A DNA stretch of 64,000 bases from Nannocystis exedens (GTDB lineage Bacteria; Myxococcota_A; Polyangia; Nannocystales; Nannocystaceae), in contig NZ_NETK01000001.1 of NCBI RefSeq assembly GCF_002343915.1, positions 2,862,001 to 2,926,000 of the forward strand, written 5' to 3'. The notes below the pieces were generated by a model. The model worked only from the letters and a program-made list of their open reading frames with translations. It was not told where the DNA came from and searched no databases. Each line of letters begins with the position of its first letter. Within the stretch, counting starts at the first letter, position 1. Shown one piece after another: positions 51,382 through 60,980 of this stretch. A program made the translations under genes and the position numbers.

Positions 51382-51794
51382 TCACCCAGGGGTCGTCGTA
51401 ATGTGCTCTGGCGTGTTCCGGTTGGGGCTGGCGGCGCTCTACATGCATTGCGAGCTGGTGACGACGCTGGCAGAGATCGATGTGCTGACGAAGGCGTCGC
51501 GGTCGATGCGGAGTATGATCGGGAAGGACGAACATATGGGGTGGATGGATGGCAATGTCTACGTCTGGGCGACGCGCCTTCGAGGGCGGGCGCTGGCAAG
51601 TCCGAAGCTGTGGGTGACGATCCAGGCCCGAGGAGCGCGAGCGGGGGGTGAAGGTCCCGGTCGTTGTCGCCATTGTAGTGGGCTGCCGTGACGTGCCTGT
51701 TCCCCATCGATTGAAGTCAGGGGGCCGGGCGCCGTCGAGCCTGGGGCCGCGCGCGGCGATGGACCGGGCGCGCGAAAACGTGTAGTGATGGGCT

Positions 51795-51836
51795 ATGCCC
51801 ATCGATGTCCGCGGCAAGACCGTCGTCCTCACCGGC
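51795..51836 (+). pseudogene. Second BRCT N-terminal remnant
   Basis: An ATG at 51795 starts MPIDVRGKTVVLTG, the first strand of a BRCT domain, nearly the same as MDVRGRTLVLTG at 49397. The rest of the domain is gone, and the frame is out of phase with the large ORF that follows. It suggests the 51805 gene once began with a BRCT domain that was removed by an internal deletion. Confidence 0.6.
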
Positions 51837-54800
51837 GGCGCCGGCGGGCGCGGTGACGACGGGGTTCGCGGGGCTCGACCCGCAGAAGGCCGGGCCGGCG
51901 CTGGCGGCCGCGATCGAGGCGCTGCCGTGGGACGAGTTCGAGGCCGACCGCGACCTGCCGCCGCTGCGTGAGGCGCTTTACGCCCACGAGGCGGCGCACG
52001 GGATCACCGCCGCCCACCGCGCCGCGACTGCGCGCCTGCGGCCGCACGCGGCGCTGGGCCACGCGCACGGCCACGACGTCGAGGTCGAATGGACGGACCT
52101 GTCGCCCGACGGCCGCTTCTTCGCCACCGGGTCGTGGGTCGGCGACGACTACGACCGCGGCGGGGTGCTGCAGATCTGGGACGTCCGCGCCGGGCGCTGC
52201 GTGAACTTGCTGCGGATCCGCGGCGGCGTCGGCTCGCCCGACTACGGCGGTTGCATTCAGTGGCGCCCGGACGGCAAGCGCGTCGGTCTGGCGTTCGACA
52301 CCAACGGGGTCGGCAGCTTCGACCCGTTCGCGCAGACGGGCGAGCCCGATTCGTGCGCCTACGTGACCGACGGGTGGAGCCGGCCGCCGTCGTGGGCGTG
52401 GTCGCCGAACAGCCGCGACGTCTACATCGCCTGCTGGGGCCCGAACCTGGCACTCGGGGCGATCGTGCCGCTGGTCGGCCGGCGCCCGCAGCCGCGCTGG
52501 TGCGAGTCGGCCGGCCGCGCCGACCCGAACGATCCGAACTCCGAGCCGCGACTGCGGCCGCTCGCGGACATCGACTGGTCGCACCCCGATCGCATCGTCG
52601 GCTACGACGGGGGGTCGCAGCTGTTCGCGCTCGACGCGAAGACGGGGAAGATCCTGTGGGAGCAGAAGGCCCATCCGCCGGTGTCGTTCTCGCCCGACGG
52701 CAGCGAGTTCGCGATGCACCCGGCGGGGATCGTCTATTACGACGCGAGCACGGGCCTGCCGAACGGGAAGTTGCCGATGCACGTGGGCGCGGAGTCGCTG
52801 ATCTATTCGCGCGACGGGTCGCGGCTGGCGGCGATCGTTCACCCCGGGAACAAGTGGGGTGCGGAGCCGGGGATCTTCATCTACGACCGCGGCGAGTACC
52901 GCTACAGCCCCGACGTGCCGGCGCTGAAGGCGGGCGAGGACGAGGACGAGGGCGAGCGGTACGGCTTCTCGTGGCGACCCGACGGCCGCGCGGCGGCCAT
53001 CTCGGCCCGCGGGCGGCTGCAGATCTGGGAGCTCGGCGACAAGCCGGCGCTGCTGCTCGACATCGAGGAGCCGAGCGGCGGGGTGGCGTACGGCGACGGG
53101 GTGCTGGTTAGCCACACGTCCAAGGGGCTGGCGTTCCTGCGCGAGCGCGACGGGGCGGAGATCGGCCGCTTCCACCCGGCGATCGAGGCCAGCGGCGAGA
53201 GCCCGCTGATGACGGACGGCGACGACTACGGGTCGACGTGGGACTGGAACCCGGCGTTCCCGCTCGACGGCGAACGCGTGGCGGTGGCGTTGCCGGAGGG
53301 CGTGGTCATCGGTCCGCCGGAGGCGAGCGCGACGGAGGCCGAGGTCGACGCCAAGATCGCGTGGGTGGTCGGGCGCAAGTGGGCGTGGCCGTGGCGCTGG
53401 GGCGAGGCGAAGGTGTGGCCCGACCCGGCGTCGGCGGCGACCGATCCGGCGGCGCCGGCGGCGTTCAAGCGCAAGTTCGCGAAGAAGGGCAAGGCGGCCG
53501 CGCCGGCGCGCGCGACCAAGGCGAAGTGGCCGCCGCCCGGAGGTTCGATCGACGACCTGGCGGCGTTCGCCGAGCAGGGCTTGCAGGTGCTCGACGACGC
53601 CCATCACGGCAACAACTACCGGCGAAAGCTGGTTGAGCCGTTGATGGTGCTGGGATTGTTCGATCGCGCGGCGGAGGCGATCGAGGGCCGCGGCAACTGG
53701 AAGGCGTGGAAGAACCCGTGGCAAGCGGCCCGGGCCCACGCGGAGGCGGTGGTGGCGGCGCTGGCGTGGCGGCAGGCCGGGCCGCCGTTGACCGACGTGC
53801 AGACGGGGACGCTGCGCCGCTGGCTGCGCGAGGCCGAGAAGCTGCTGACGAAGAAGGAGGCCAAGGAGCGCTCGCCGGCGCCGCCGAAGGCGATGATCGG
53901 CGCGGGCTGGGTGCTGCTCGGCGAGCAGGCGCACGGCGAGGAATTGCTGAAGGCGGCGATCGCCTCGGCCGACCCGGAGACGAACGCGGGCGAGAACCGG
54001 CGCGTGGTCGCGGAAGCGCTGGCGGCGGTCGGACGGATCCGCGACGCCATCGACGTGCTGGCCGACGGCGAGAAGGAGCCGTCGTGGACCGAGACGCGGC
54101 CCGCGTTCTCGGTGATCTGCCCGCGCGCCTCGGCGGCCGAGCTCAAGTACCTGATGACGAAGATGAAGGCGCGCGGCGCCCACAACGATGACGTGCTGGT
54201 CGAGCGCGGGATGCAGCGGCTGGTGGCCCTGAAGGAGTGGGACGCGGCGCGCGCGTGGCTCGACGAGTTCGACGGGTTCTCGACCTGGTCGGCGCACGTG
54301 AAGCTGGTGGAGGCGATCGCGGCCGCGGGCGAGCCGGCGCGCGCGGAGGCGATGGCAGGCGACGAGCTGGCGCCGAAGCACACCGGCTGCGCCGCTTTCT
54401 TGCTGGCGCTGGCGCGCGCGGCCCCGGTGCTGGCGAAGGGGCACCTCGAGAAGATCGCCAAGGCGGCGCCCAAGCTGCGCAAGGAGGGCCGCGGGGAGTT
54501 CTTCCGCAACCTCGCCGGCGCGGCGGCGCTGCTCGGGAAGCTCGAGGTGGCGGAGAAGCTCGAGAAGCAGGCGGAGTGGGAGCGGTTCGAGGTGCGCGTG
54601 GGCGTGCTGGCCGCGCTCGACCCGGCCCGCCGCGAATGGAAGGAGTGGTTCACGCGCGCCCGCGAGGAGCTGTCGAAGGACCGCAAGTCGATCCAGCTGC
54701 TGGCGGCGCTGGCGTCGCGCGGCGGGCTGACGGAAGTCAGCGCGACGCTGCTCGACCGGGCGATCGAGCTGGCGCGCGACGAGAGCTACCCGGACATCAC

Positions 54801-55044
54801 GCTGCAGGAGGTCAGCGGGGTCATGGCCGAGCACGGCGACCTCGCGGGGGCGCACCGCGCCTATATGGCGATCAGCAAGGGCAAGCGCTCGTATCGCAGC
54901 CAGCCGCTGCTGGAGGCCTGCCAGGCGCGCGGGCTGTGGACGGCGGCGCTCGAGCTCCTGCGAGCGATGCCGCAGGACCTGGGCGGCGGGCCGCAGCGCG
55001 GGGTGGAGATGCTGCAGAAGGCGATCGGGCGCGAAGGGTTTTGA
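51805..55044 (+). CDS. WD40-like and helical-repeat protein
   Basis: A 1079-residue cytoplasmic protein. The ATG at 51805 lies inside the BRCT remnant in another frame; family-like sequence begins around AVTTGFAGLDPQKAGPALAA. Residues about 95-480 form WD40-like blades: VEWTDLSPDGRFFATGSW, GGVLQIWDVRAGRCVNLL, IQWRPDGKRVGLAFD, FSWRPDGRAAAISARGRLQI. Residues about 570-1075 are helical TPR/HEAT-type repeats rich in Ala/Glu/Lys (RAAEAIEGRGNWKAWKNPW, VAEALAAVGRIRDAIDVLA, YLMTKMKARGAHNDDVLVER, LAALASRGGLTEVSATLL). No catalytic motif is seen. A scaffold role is likely. Loss of an N-terminal BRCT domain is inferred from 51795-51836. Confidence 0.82.
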   Translation: MSAARPSSSPAAPAGAVTTGFAGLDPQKAGPALAAAIEALPWDEFEADRDLPPLREALYAHEAAHGITAAHRAATARLRPHAALGHAHGHDVEVEWTDLSPDGRFFATGSWVGDDYDRGGVLQIWDVRAGRCVNLLRIRGGVGSPDYGGCIQWRPDGKRVGLAFDTNGVGSFDPFAQTGEPDSCAYVTDGWSRPPSWAWSPNSRDVYIACWGPNLALGAIVPLVGRRPQPRWCESAGRADPNDPNSEPRLRPLADIDWSHPDRIVGYDGGSQLFALDAKTGKILWEQKAHPPVSFSPDGSEFAMHPAGIVYYDASTGLPNGKLPMHVGAESLIYSRDGSRLAAIVHPGNKWGAEPGIFIYDRGEYRYSPDVPALKAGEDEDEGERYGFSWRPDGRAAAISARGRLQIWELGDKPALLLDIEEPSGGVAYGDGVLVSHTSKGLAFLRERDGAEIGRFHPAIEASGESPLMTDGDDYGSTWDWNPAFPLDGERVAVALPEGVVIGPPEASATEAEVDAKIAWVVGRKWAWPWRWGEAKVWPDPASAATDPAAPAAFKRKFAKKGKAAAPARATKAKWPPPGGSIDDLAAFAEQGLQVLDDAHHGNNYRRKLVEPLMVLGLFDRAAEAIEGRGNWKAWKNPWQAARAHAEAVVAALAWRQAGPPLTDVQTGTLRRWLREAEKLLTKKEAKERSPAPPKAMIGAGWVLLGEQAHGEELLKAAIASADPETNAGENRRVVAEALAAVGRIRDAIDVLADGEKEPSWTETRPAFSVICPRASAAELKYLMTKMKARGAHNDDVLVERGMQRLVALKEWDAARAWLDEFDGFSTWSAHVKLVEAIAAAGEPARAEAMAGDELAPKHTGCAAFLLALARAAPVLAKGHLEKIAKAAPKLRKEGRGEFFRNLAGAAALLGKLEVAEKLEKQAEWERFEVRVGVLAALDPARREWKEWFTRAREELSKDRKSIQLLAALASRGGLTEVSATLLDRAIELARDESYPDITLQEVSGVMAEHGDLAGAHRAYMAISKGKRSYRSQPLLEACQARGLWTAALELLRAMPQDLGGGPQRGVEMLQKAIGREGF

Positions 55045-55081
55045 AGGACCAAGGGCGGTGATGCGCGAGGACAGGGGTCGC

Positions 55082-55336
55082 ATGGACAACCATGAACCGC
55101 GCTGGCGGCTCGGGCTGGTGCTGCTCGCCGCCGCGGTGGTGGGCTGCCGGCCGCCTCCGCTCGAGACCGTGCACCGCGAGGTCCTCGCGCTCAACCTGCA
55201 CAGCCGCGATCAGGCCCTGGCCGCGGTCATGGCCCAGCGCCGCCTGACCCGCATCGACGCGCCGCCGCCATCCGTTCCGACCTTCGCCATGCAGGCGAAG
55301 CTCTCGGGCATGTCAGGCGTGTCTCGCGTCAAGTAG
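55082..55336 (+). CDS. Short lipoprotein, 3' end replaced
   Basis: An 84-residue frame starting MDNHEPRWRLGLVLLAAAVV with lipobox AAVVGC. The body continues LETVHREVLALNLHSRDQAL. From about 55240 onward the sequence is the antisense of a VWA-protein remnant, so the natural C-terminus is lost. Probably non-functional. Confidence 0.5.
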   Translation: MDNHEPRWRLGLVLLAAAVVGCRPPPLETVHREVLALNLHSRDQALAAVMAQRRLTRIDAPPPSVPTFAMQAKLSGMSGVSRVK

Positions 55337-55640
55337 CGGCGGCCGTCCACGAGCTCGCAGGGCTTGTTCGGGGCGTTCTCGCCGACGTTGAACACCGCGC
55401 CCGCACGGCCACGCCACCTGGTACAGCCTCCAGATCGACGAGACCCGTCGCGCCCTCACCTCCGCCCAGAGCGAGCACGCGCGCAGCGGGCCGAGGTCGA
55501 CCAGCTCCGGCGGACGCATGAGCCAGGCGGGTCGCGCGAGCGCGTCGGCGCGGACGCGCGCGGGCCTCCGCGGGCGTCGCCGGCCCCGGAACGACACGGT
55601 CTCCGCCTCGTCGGGGCAGAGGTCCGGCGTGGGGCAAGGA
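55240..55640 (-). pseudogene. Remnant of a myxobacterial VWA-domain lipoprotein
   Basis: The minus strand near 55395-55240 reads VGENAPNKPCELVDGRRYLT and then DTPDMPESFACMAKVGTDGG. This is the region after the first VWA strands in a common myxobacterial family (DTPD..SFACMAKVGT). Upstream pieces up to about 55640 lie in other frames (GGGEGATGLVDLEAVPGGVA). No intact frame remains, and the rest of the domain is missing. Confidence 0.6.
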
Positions 55641-55806
55641 CGGGCGGCGATCGTCGCCGCCGAGCTGCGCCTGCTCGACGACACGGTCGCCGTCGAGTCG
55701 CTCACGGCGAGCCGGAACCGGAGCGGCGGTTCCGGTCGCGTGGTGGCAGCGTCGACAGGTCGACGGTCGCCTGCGAAGCTGCCATCATCACCACGCGAGC
55801 GCGGCG

Positions 55807-57950
55807 ATGCAAAAGCAGGAGCAGACGCCCGGGGTCGGTGGAGAGGGCCCGAACAGCGTCGATGCGTACAACAACGAGGCGGTCGCGCTGCTCGAGGCGG
55901 GGCGCGCGGCGGAAGGGGAGCAGGCGCTCGTTCGCGCGCTTTGGCTCGACCCGCTGCACACGCATGCGCGCTATAACCTGGGGCTGCTGCAATGGCGACA
56001 GGGACGCACGAGCGAGGCGGTGTTCGTGGCGACGCTCGAGGCGATGCGGGATGACGGACAAGGGGATGCCCAGGAGGAGGCGCGCCGATTCCTCGGGTGG
56101 GTGCACGGCGAGCGCGGGGTGCCGGGTCACGCGGCGGAGCAGGCGCGGGGGCTGCTCCGAGGATTGGTGGCGCGGGCGACCGGGCGGGTGCCGCAGGAGC
56201 CGCCGGTCACGCTGCTCGCCTCGCAACGGATGGGGACGGTCCATGTTGTAAGAACGGCGGACGATGGCACGGTGGCGGTGTGCCTGGAGGCGATGGGGTC
56301 GCTGTATCGCTGGGACGGAAAGAGGCCGCTCGTTCCGCTGCCGGTGACCGGCGCGGAGGCGACGGCGATCGCGCTGACGCCGGACGGACGCGTCGCGGCG
56401 GCGGCGACAAAGGACCGGCGTGTGGCGGTGTTCGACGTTGCGGCAGTGAAGCGGCGGTGCGCGCCGATCCACGAGGAGGAGATCGCCGCGATCGCGCTGT
56501 CGGCCGATGGCGGCCGGTTGCTGACCGCGAGCGGGCGGATACTGTCGGTGTGGGAGACGAAGCGAGGGGAGCCGGTCGCCCGATGGCAGGGAGAGCGCGT
56601 GTTCACGGAGGCGTGGTTGTCGGCGTCGGGGACGGTCGCGGTCGCAGGGACGTGGGAGGGCTGTGAGGCATGGGACGTCGAGGCGAGGGCGCGCCGCTGG
56701 CAGCGGCCGGGCGAGGTGTTCGTGGTCGCGGCGGACGGGCGCTCGCTGGTGCTGCGGCAGAAGGCAGCGCGGGCGCTCGAGGTGATCGATGTCGCCAGCG
56801 GAAAGCGCCGCTGCGCGCGGACAGGGCACTGCGCCGACATCCATGATGTTCGTGTGTCGCGCGACGGGACGACGATCGTCACCGCGGGCCACGACAGGAC
56901 GCTGCAGGCGTTCGACGGCTCGACCGGAGCGCGCCGCCGGTTCCTCCAGGACGACATTGACAGCACCACATACCTGCGGATCTCGCCGTCGGGGCGGTTC
57001 GTGCTGTATCAACGGCGAGACAGGTCGCTCGCGTTGTGGGACCTCGCGAGCGGGCAGAGCGTGTCGGTGGTCGGCGGATACGCGTGGATCGAGTCGGTCG
57101 TCGAGCAGGGCGAGGCGCTGCTGCTGCTGTCCCGCGAGGGGGGCGGGGTGCAACGCTGGCGGTGTGCGACGAAGCACGCGCGCGCCGTGGTCGCGTGCGC
57201 CGGAGCTCGCGTCATGGGACAGGTCGCGGTTCGCCGAGCTGCTGGGCGGGGCTGCGGAGGCGCTCGCGCAGGGCGATGCGGCGCGGGCGCTCGGGCGGTG
57301 GCGAGAGGCGCGGCAGATCGCCCGGCGTCACCCGAAGGCGATGGAGTTCGCAAGGGCGCTCGCGCGTCGGCTCGAGCGGGTCGGACTCGACGGGCTGTGG
57401 CCGGAGACGACGCTCACGGGGCACACGCGCTCGATCGGAGCAGTCGAGGTCGTCGGGGATCGGTTGGTCACGGCGGGGCGAGATCAAACGATCAGGGTGT
57501 GGTCGCTCGCGGACGGGCGCTGCCTGTCGACGCTGCCGGTCGAGCCGGAGGTGGTCGACTGTCTGGGGAGGTCGGGCGAGCGGGTGTTCGCGGTCGTCGG
57601 GCCGCACGACGGGGCGCGGTCGCTGGTTGATGTGTCCACAGGGACGTCGACGCCGCTCGAGGGGGTGACGGAGAGGTGCGGAAAGCTCCTGGTCGCGCGC
57701 GACGGGTCGTTCGCGCTGATCATGTGCGCGAGGGCGATCACCGGGATCGAGCTGCCGTCGGGGCGGCGCCGCTTCAGCGTCGCGGGGGCGCGAGGGGCAT
57801 TCGAAGATCTGACCGTCATGCCGGACGAGCGCGTGGCGGTCTACACGACGTCCGGGCTGGTCGGGGGCTTCGATGCGAGGACCGGGGAGCACGTCTTCTT
57901 CGCCGAGGAGGGTGACGCGGGGGGATCGTTCCTGACGGTATCGCCGGGCC
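55807..57950 (+). pseudogene. TPR/WD40-repeat protein gene broken by frameshifts
   Basis: The 5' part encodes a TPR-like start (NEAVALLEAGRAAEGEQALV, THARYNLGLLQWRQGRTSEA) and WD40 blades (TAIALTPDGRVAAAATKDRR, IHDVRVSRDGTTIVTAGHDR, YLRISPSGRFVLYQRRDRSL). Around 57215-57240 the frame changes; the next frame continues with FAELLGGAAEALAQGDAARA, a second TPR-like stretch and further blades (GHTRSIGAVEVVGDRLVTAG, DQTIRVWSLADGRCLSTL) until GGSFLTVSPG near 57950. There the homology stops and unrelated sequence begins. Two lesions make it a pseudogene unless base errors are present. It lies just left of the IS630 element. Confidence 0.75.
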
Positions 57951-58196
57951 GTGCGCGAGGGGTTGCACGAGGACGCGCGAGCGGCCGCCCGCGGGGCCGC
58001 CGAGGCGCTGCTGGCGGCCGTACACGCGCTGGCGTTCGCCCAGGCGCGGTCGATGGCGATCCTGACGTGGGACCCATACGATGTCGCGGATGTGATCGCG
58101 ACGATGGACGCGATCGGCACGGAGCTGATCGCGCTCGCGGACGGAGTGAGCGACGCGGCGCTCGAAAGGCTGCAGCGGGCGCTCGAGAGCGGGTGA
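57951..58196 (+). pseudogene. C-terminal fragment of an unrecognised gene
   Basis: A frame of about 80 residues, GLHEDARAAARGAAEALLAA, then FAQARSMAILTWDPYDVADV and IATMDAIGTELIALADGVSD, ends in a stop at 58196. It looks like a real helical C-terminus without its gene body, joined to the broken WD40 gene by a deletion. Family unknown. Confidence 0.5.
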
Positions 58197-58271
58197 ACAC
58201 CCGACGTCGCTCCGGAGGTGCGCCGTCGCGGCGAGGGCCCCATGCAGGACGCTCTCACGCTGGGCGGGAGT

Positions 58272-58300
58272 TGTCCACGGCACCACGCGTGCGGTGGACA
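58272..58300. terminator. TGTCCAC/GTGGACA hairpin left of the IS element
   Basis: TGTCCAC (58272-58278) pairs with GTGGACA (58294-58300); an inner GCAC/GTGC (58280-58283 / 58289-58292) extends the structure. It ends just before the insertion sequence and may have terminated the gene fragment to the left. Confidence 0.4.
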
Positions 58301-58306
58301 CCGCAC

Positions 58307-59525
58307 TAGTGCTCCGACCGTAGCGTAGCGATCAAAAACCATGCGCGAATTTGCGCTCTGTCCGAGATTCTGATCTACGGGTGCCATGAGGCGGAAGAAG
58401 CCACGACCCCGGTTCCCCGGACTCAAGCTCAAGGACGAGGATCGAGAGCTCCTGCGGCGAAAGGCTCGGGAGCGGCAAACGGAGCGGACCTGGAAGCGAA
58501 TACGCATGCTGCAGATGTTGGACGAGGGGAAGTCGCTGGCGGCGACGGCGGCAGCGGTTGGATCGGCGGTCCCATCCGTTCGGCGGGTTGGAGAGCGGTA
58601 TCTCGCCGCGGGCGTCGAAGTCGCGCTCAAGGACGCGAAGCGGCCGATCCCGCCGCGGAAGCTCGACGCTCGGCAAGAAGCGGCGATCGTCGCCATGGTC
58701 TGCGGGCCACCTCCCGAAGGACGCGCTCGGTGGACGATCATGCTCATCGTCGAGGAGTGCATGAAACGCAAGCTCGTCGAGCAAGTCGGCCGGGAGACGA
58801 TCCGGGTGTTGTTGAAGAACCACGCGCTCAAGCCGTGGCGGGAAAAAAATGTGGTGCGTTCCCCAGATCGACGAGGAGTACGTCGCACGGATGGACGACG
58901 TCCTCGACACCCTGGCGCAACCAGCCGACGCGTCGGAGCCGGTCGTCGCCCTGGATGAACGACCGGTCGTACTTCGAGACCCCGCTCGACCTGGCCGGCC
59001 AGCCTCACCTGGCCGCATGGCTCGCCAGGACTATGAATACGTGCGGCGCGGAACCGCAAATGTCTTCTGCATCGTCGAGCCCAAGGCAGGACGCCACCTG
59101 ACCTACGCGACGCCCAACCGCACGGCGAAGCAGTTCGCTCGGGCTCTCCGCAAGATAGCCCAACGATATCGTTCGGCGCGGACGATTCACCTCGTCATGG
59201 ACAACCTCAATACCCACCGCCAGAACTCGTTGTGCATGGCCTTCGGCGATGATGCGGGGCGCGAGCTATGGAGCCGCTTTACCGTGCACTATACTCCCAA
59301 GCACGGGAGTTGGCTCAACCCTGCTGAGAACGAGGCGAGCTTGTGGTCACGTGAATGCCTTGGACGTCTCCGGATCGGCTCTCTCACCGAATTGCGCCGT
59401 CGCACGTCCTTGTGGAACAAGGACGCCCACCGGCGACGGCGGAAGATCACTTGGCGGTTCACCAAGGAGCAAGCCCGAGCGGTGTTCAAACTCGACCAGA
59501 TCTCTACGTCGCGGTCGGAGCACTA
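58307..59525 (+). mobile_element. IS630-family insertion sequence
   Basis: A complete element of about 1.2 kb. The left end begins TAGTGCTCCGACCG at 58307; the right end ends CGGTCGGAGCACTA at 59525, giving 14 bp of perfect terminal inverted repeat. After a short mismatch the ends share CGTAG, and one mismatch later GATC. The flanking TA is consistent with the TA target duplication of the IS630-Tc1-mariner group. It carries one transposase in two frames. The stop codon TAG of the transposase uses the terminal TA. It sits between gene fragments in the decayed part of the window. Confidence 0.92.
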
Positions 59526-59526
59526 G
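58386..59526 (+). CDS. IS630-family transposase in two overlapping frames
   Basis: DDE transposase. Frame 1 (58386 to about 58850) carries the N-terminal helix-turn-helix domains: KRIRMLQMLDEGKSLAATAA, VRRVGERYLAAGVEVALKDA, ETIRVLLKNHALKPWREK. Frame 2 (to 59526) carries the catalytic part: MWCVPQIDEEYVARMDDVLD, first Asp in VVALDERP, second in HLVMDNLNTH, and Glu in SWLNPAENEASLWSRE. The frames meet at seven A residues (58843-58849). Joining needs a +1 shift, equal to losing one A in the mRNA, so transcriptional slippage is likely. All three DDE residues are present, so it may be active. Confidence 0.9.
58843..58849 (+). promoter_or_regulatory. A7 slippage site joining the two transposase frames
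   Basis: Seven consecutive A at the junction of the two transposase frames. With six A (or nine) the frames fuse as WREKMWCVPQIDEEYV. Slippage on A-runs is a known way for some IS630-family elements to express their transposase. It could also be an inactivating insertion or a sequencing error. Confidence 0.55.
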
Positions 59527-59678
59527 CCTCGACGCTGTCCGAGCCGGCCGACCAGCGTCGACTCCGCGAACACCACGGCCCGTACCACGCGTCCACTCGC
59601 AGCGCGGGGTCGGACGGGCTACCTTCGGGCCCCTGGGAAGAGCGCTCAGGTCGGAGTTCCGGCTATATTCTCGCTATC

Positions 59679-60431
59679 ATGGCGAACGAACATGCCTTGG
59701 CGCGCGATATCCGGCTCCTCAAGATTTACGCGCTCGCATCCACCGTGGTCACGATCGCCCTCGCGGTCACCGTTTTGCGCTGCCGCGAGCAGCAGCATAT
59801 TGCTCGACTCGCGGTAGAACGGCTCGATATCGTCGAGCCCGATGGCAAGGCGGGGTACGTGCTGGCCAATCGCGCGCGCGTGCCCAACCCCGTTCTGGAC
59901 GGCAAGGAACTCGAACGCCACGGGCTCCCCTTCAATAGCATGATCTTTTTCAACGATCGTGGCGACGAGAACGGCGGCCTCTATTTCGACAGCAAGACCG
60001 AACCGGATGGGAAGTACGTAGCGGCCGCTGGATTGAAGTTCGACCAGTATCGTGGCGATCAAATCATCGGGATGACCTACGACGAGGAGAACGGCAAGCT
60101 TGAAGCGGGATTCCGCGTTTGGGAGCACAAGCTCAGCGGCTCCGAGTATCACCGGCTCCTCGATGCCGCGAAGGCCATGCCGCCGGGCCCCGCCCGCGAC
60201 GCGAAGATCGAAGAGGTGCGCATGCAATGGGGCGAAGAGCGCCTGTTCCTCGGCCGCCACGCCGACGGAGTCGCCGAGTTGGTGATCGCGGACCGCGATG
60301 GTCACCCACGCATACGGCTTGCCGTCGACGACGCCGGCCACCCCCGAATCGAACTGCTCGACGCCCAAGGCCGTGTACTCAAGGCCATCGACGGCACGGA
60401 GCCATCAGGCCACGGAGGTACCGCGCACTGA
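59679..60431 (+). CDS. Membrane-anchored conserved hypothetical protein
   Basis: A 250-residue protein. One N-terminal transmembrane segment (ALASTVVTIALAVTVL, residues about 18-33) anchors a soluble domain: VERLDIVEPDGKAGYVLANR, FNSMIFFNDRGDENGGLYFD, FDQYRGDQIIGMTYDEENGK. These phrases recur in an uncharacterised family found in several bacteria (FDQYRGDQ and MIFFNDEGDE-like motifs). The C-terminus repeats short DGHPRIRLAVDDAGHPRIEL units. Base composition is lower in GC than the neighbours, which may mean recent acquisition. Start ATG at 59679. Function unknown. Confidence 0.75.
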   Translation: MANEHALARDIRLLKIYALASTVVTIALAVTVLRCREQQHIARLAVERLDIVEPDGKAGYVLANRARVPNPVLDGKELERHGLPFNSMIFFNDRGDENGGLYFDSKTEPDGKYVAAAGLKFDQYRGDQIIGMTYDEENGKLEAGFRVWEHKLSGSEYHRLLDAAKAMPPGPARDAKIEEVRMQWGEERLFLGRHADGVAELVIADRDGHPRIRLAVDDAGHPRIELLDAQGRVLKAIDGTEPSGHGGTAH

Positions 60432-60512
60432 AGATCGACCGCCTCCTCCACACCGAGCTCGCCCGCATCATGCGCGCCCCCTCGCCCGGGGCGCTGACGG
60501 ACGGGCTCCTGG

Positions 60513-60980
60513 CTACGTCGAGGTCGGCGTCGTCATTCCGCCGCGTGCGGCCCTGGCGGGTGCGGCGGAGGGCCCGGACGAGCATGAGCAGGGAGGCACC
60601 GATATCAGCAGACCGAGGACGAGCCCGGCGATCGGGTCGCCGAGCGGCGAGGCGCCGGCGTTCACCGGGCGGCTCACCCACGGGTCTTCTGGCAGGTAGC
60701 GCACCGCGACCTTCCTCGACGCGCGGGCGGCGTGCCAGTCGTCCTCGGGCAGCGCCGTCCACAGGCCGTCGCGGCCGGTCCCGTCGCGGAGTGTGTACGT
60801 CTCCGCTGCGCCCGGGAGCGTGAACGCGTACTGGACCTCATACGTGGTCCCCATGTTGCGCGACGTCATCACCCGCGTGTCGAGCACGTCGGCCTCGACG
60901 ATGCCGCCGCCGCTGCGCAGGCGCACTTCCGCGACGGTGTCGACGACGCCGAGGTAGGTGATCGTTCCGCCGATCAGCAC
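60513..60980 (-). CDS. DUF3592-like protein, N-terminus probably lost
   Basis: A 155-residue frame: GGTITYLGVVDTVAEVRLRS, VEADVLDTRVMTSRNMGTTY, EVQYAFTLPGAAETYTL, DDWHAARASRKVAVRYLPED. The EVQYAF and VRYLPEDP phrases and the layout match DUF3592, whose members normally begin with a transmembrane helix and have another near the end. Here the first helix is missing and the start is a weak GTG at 60980. A second hydrophobic segment (IAGLVLGLLISVPPC) is present, and the tail changes to low-complexity sequence. Direct repeat copy B lies just upstream. Confidence 0.6.
   Translation of the reverse strand: MLIGGTITYLGVVDTVAEVRLRSGGGIVEADVLDTRVMTSRNMGTTYEVQYAFTLPGAAETYTLRDGTGRDGLWTALPEDDWHAARASRKVAVRYLPEDPWVSRPVNAGASPLGDPIAGLVLGLLISVPPCSCSSGPSAAPARAARGGMTTPTST

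Noticed and set aside
51224..51691. A 155-codon plus-strand frame (with CELVTTLAEIDVLTKASRSM) as a gene
   Set aside because: Its first half is antisense to a DUF4215 scrap, no homologue or start signal is recognisable, and the tail is low complexity; it remains possible but unsupported.
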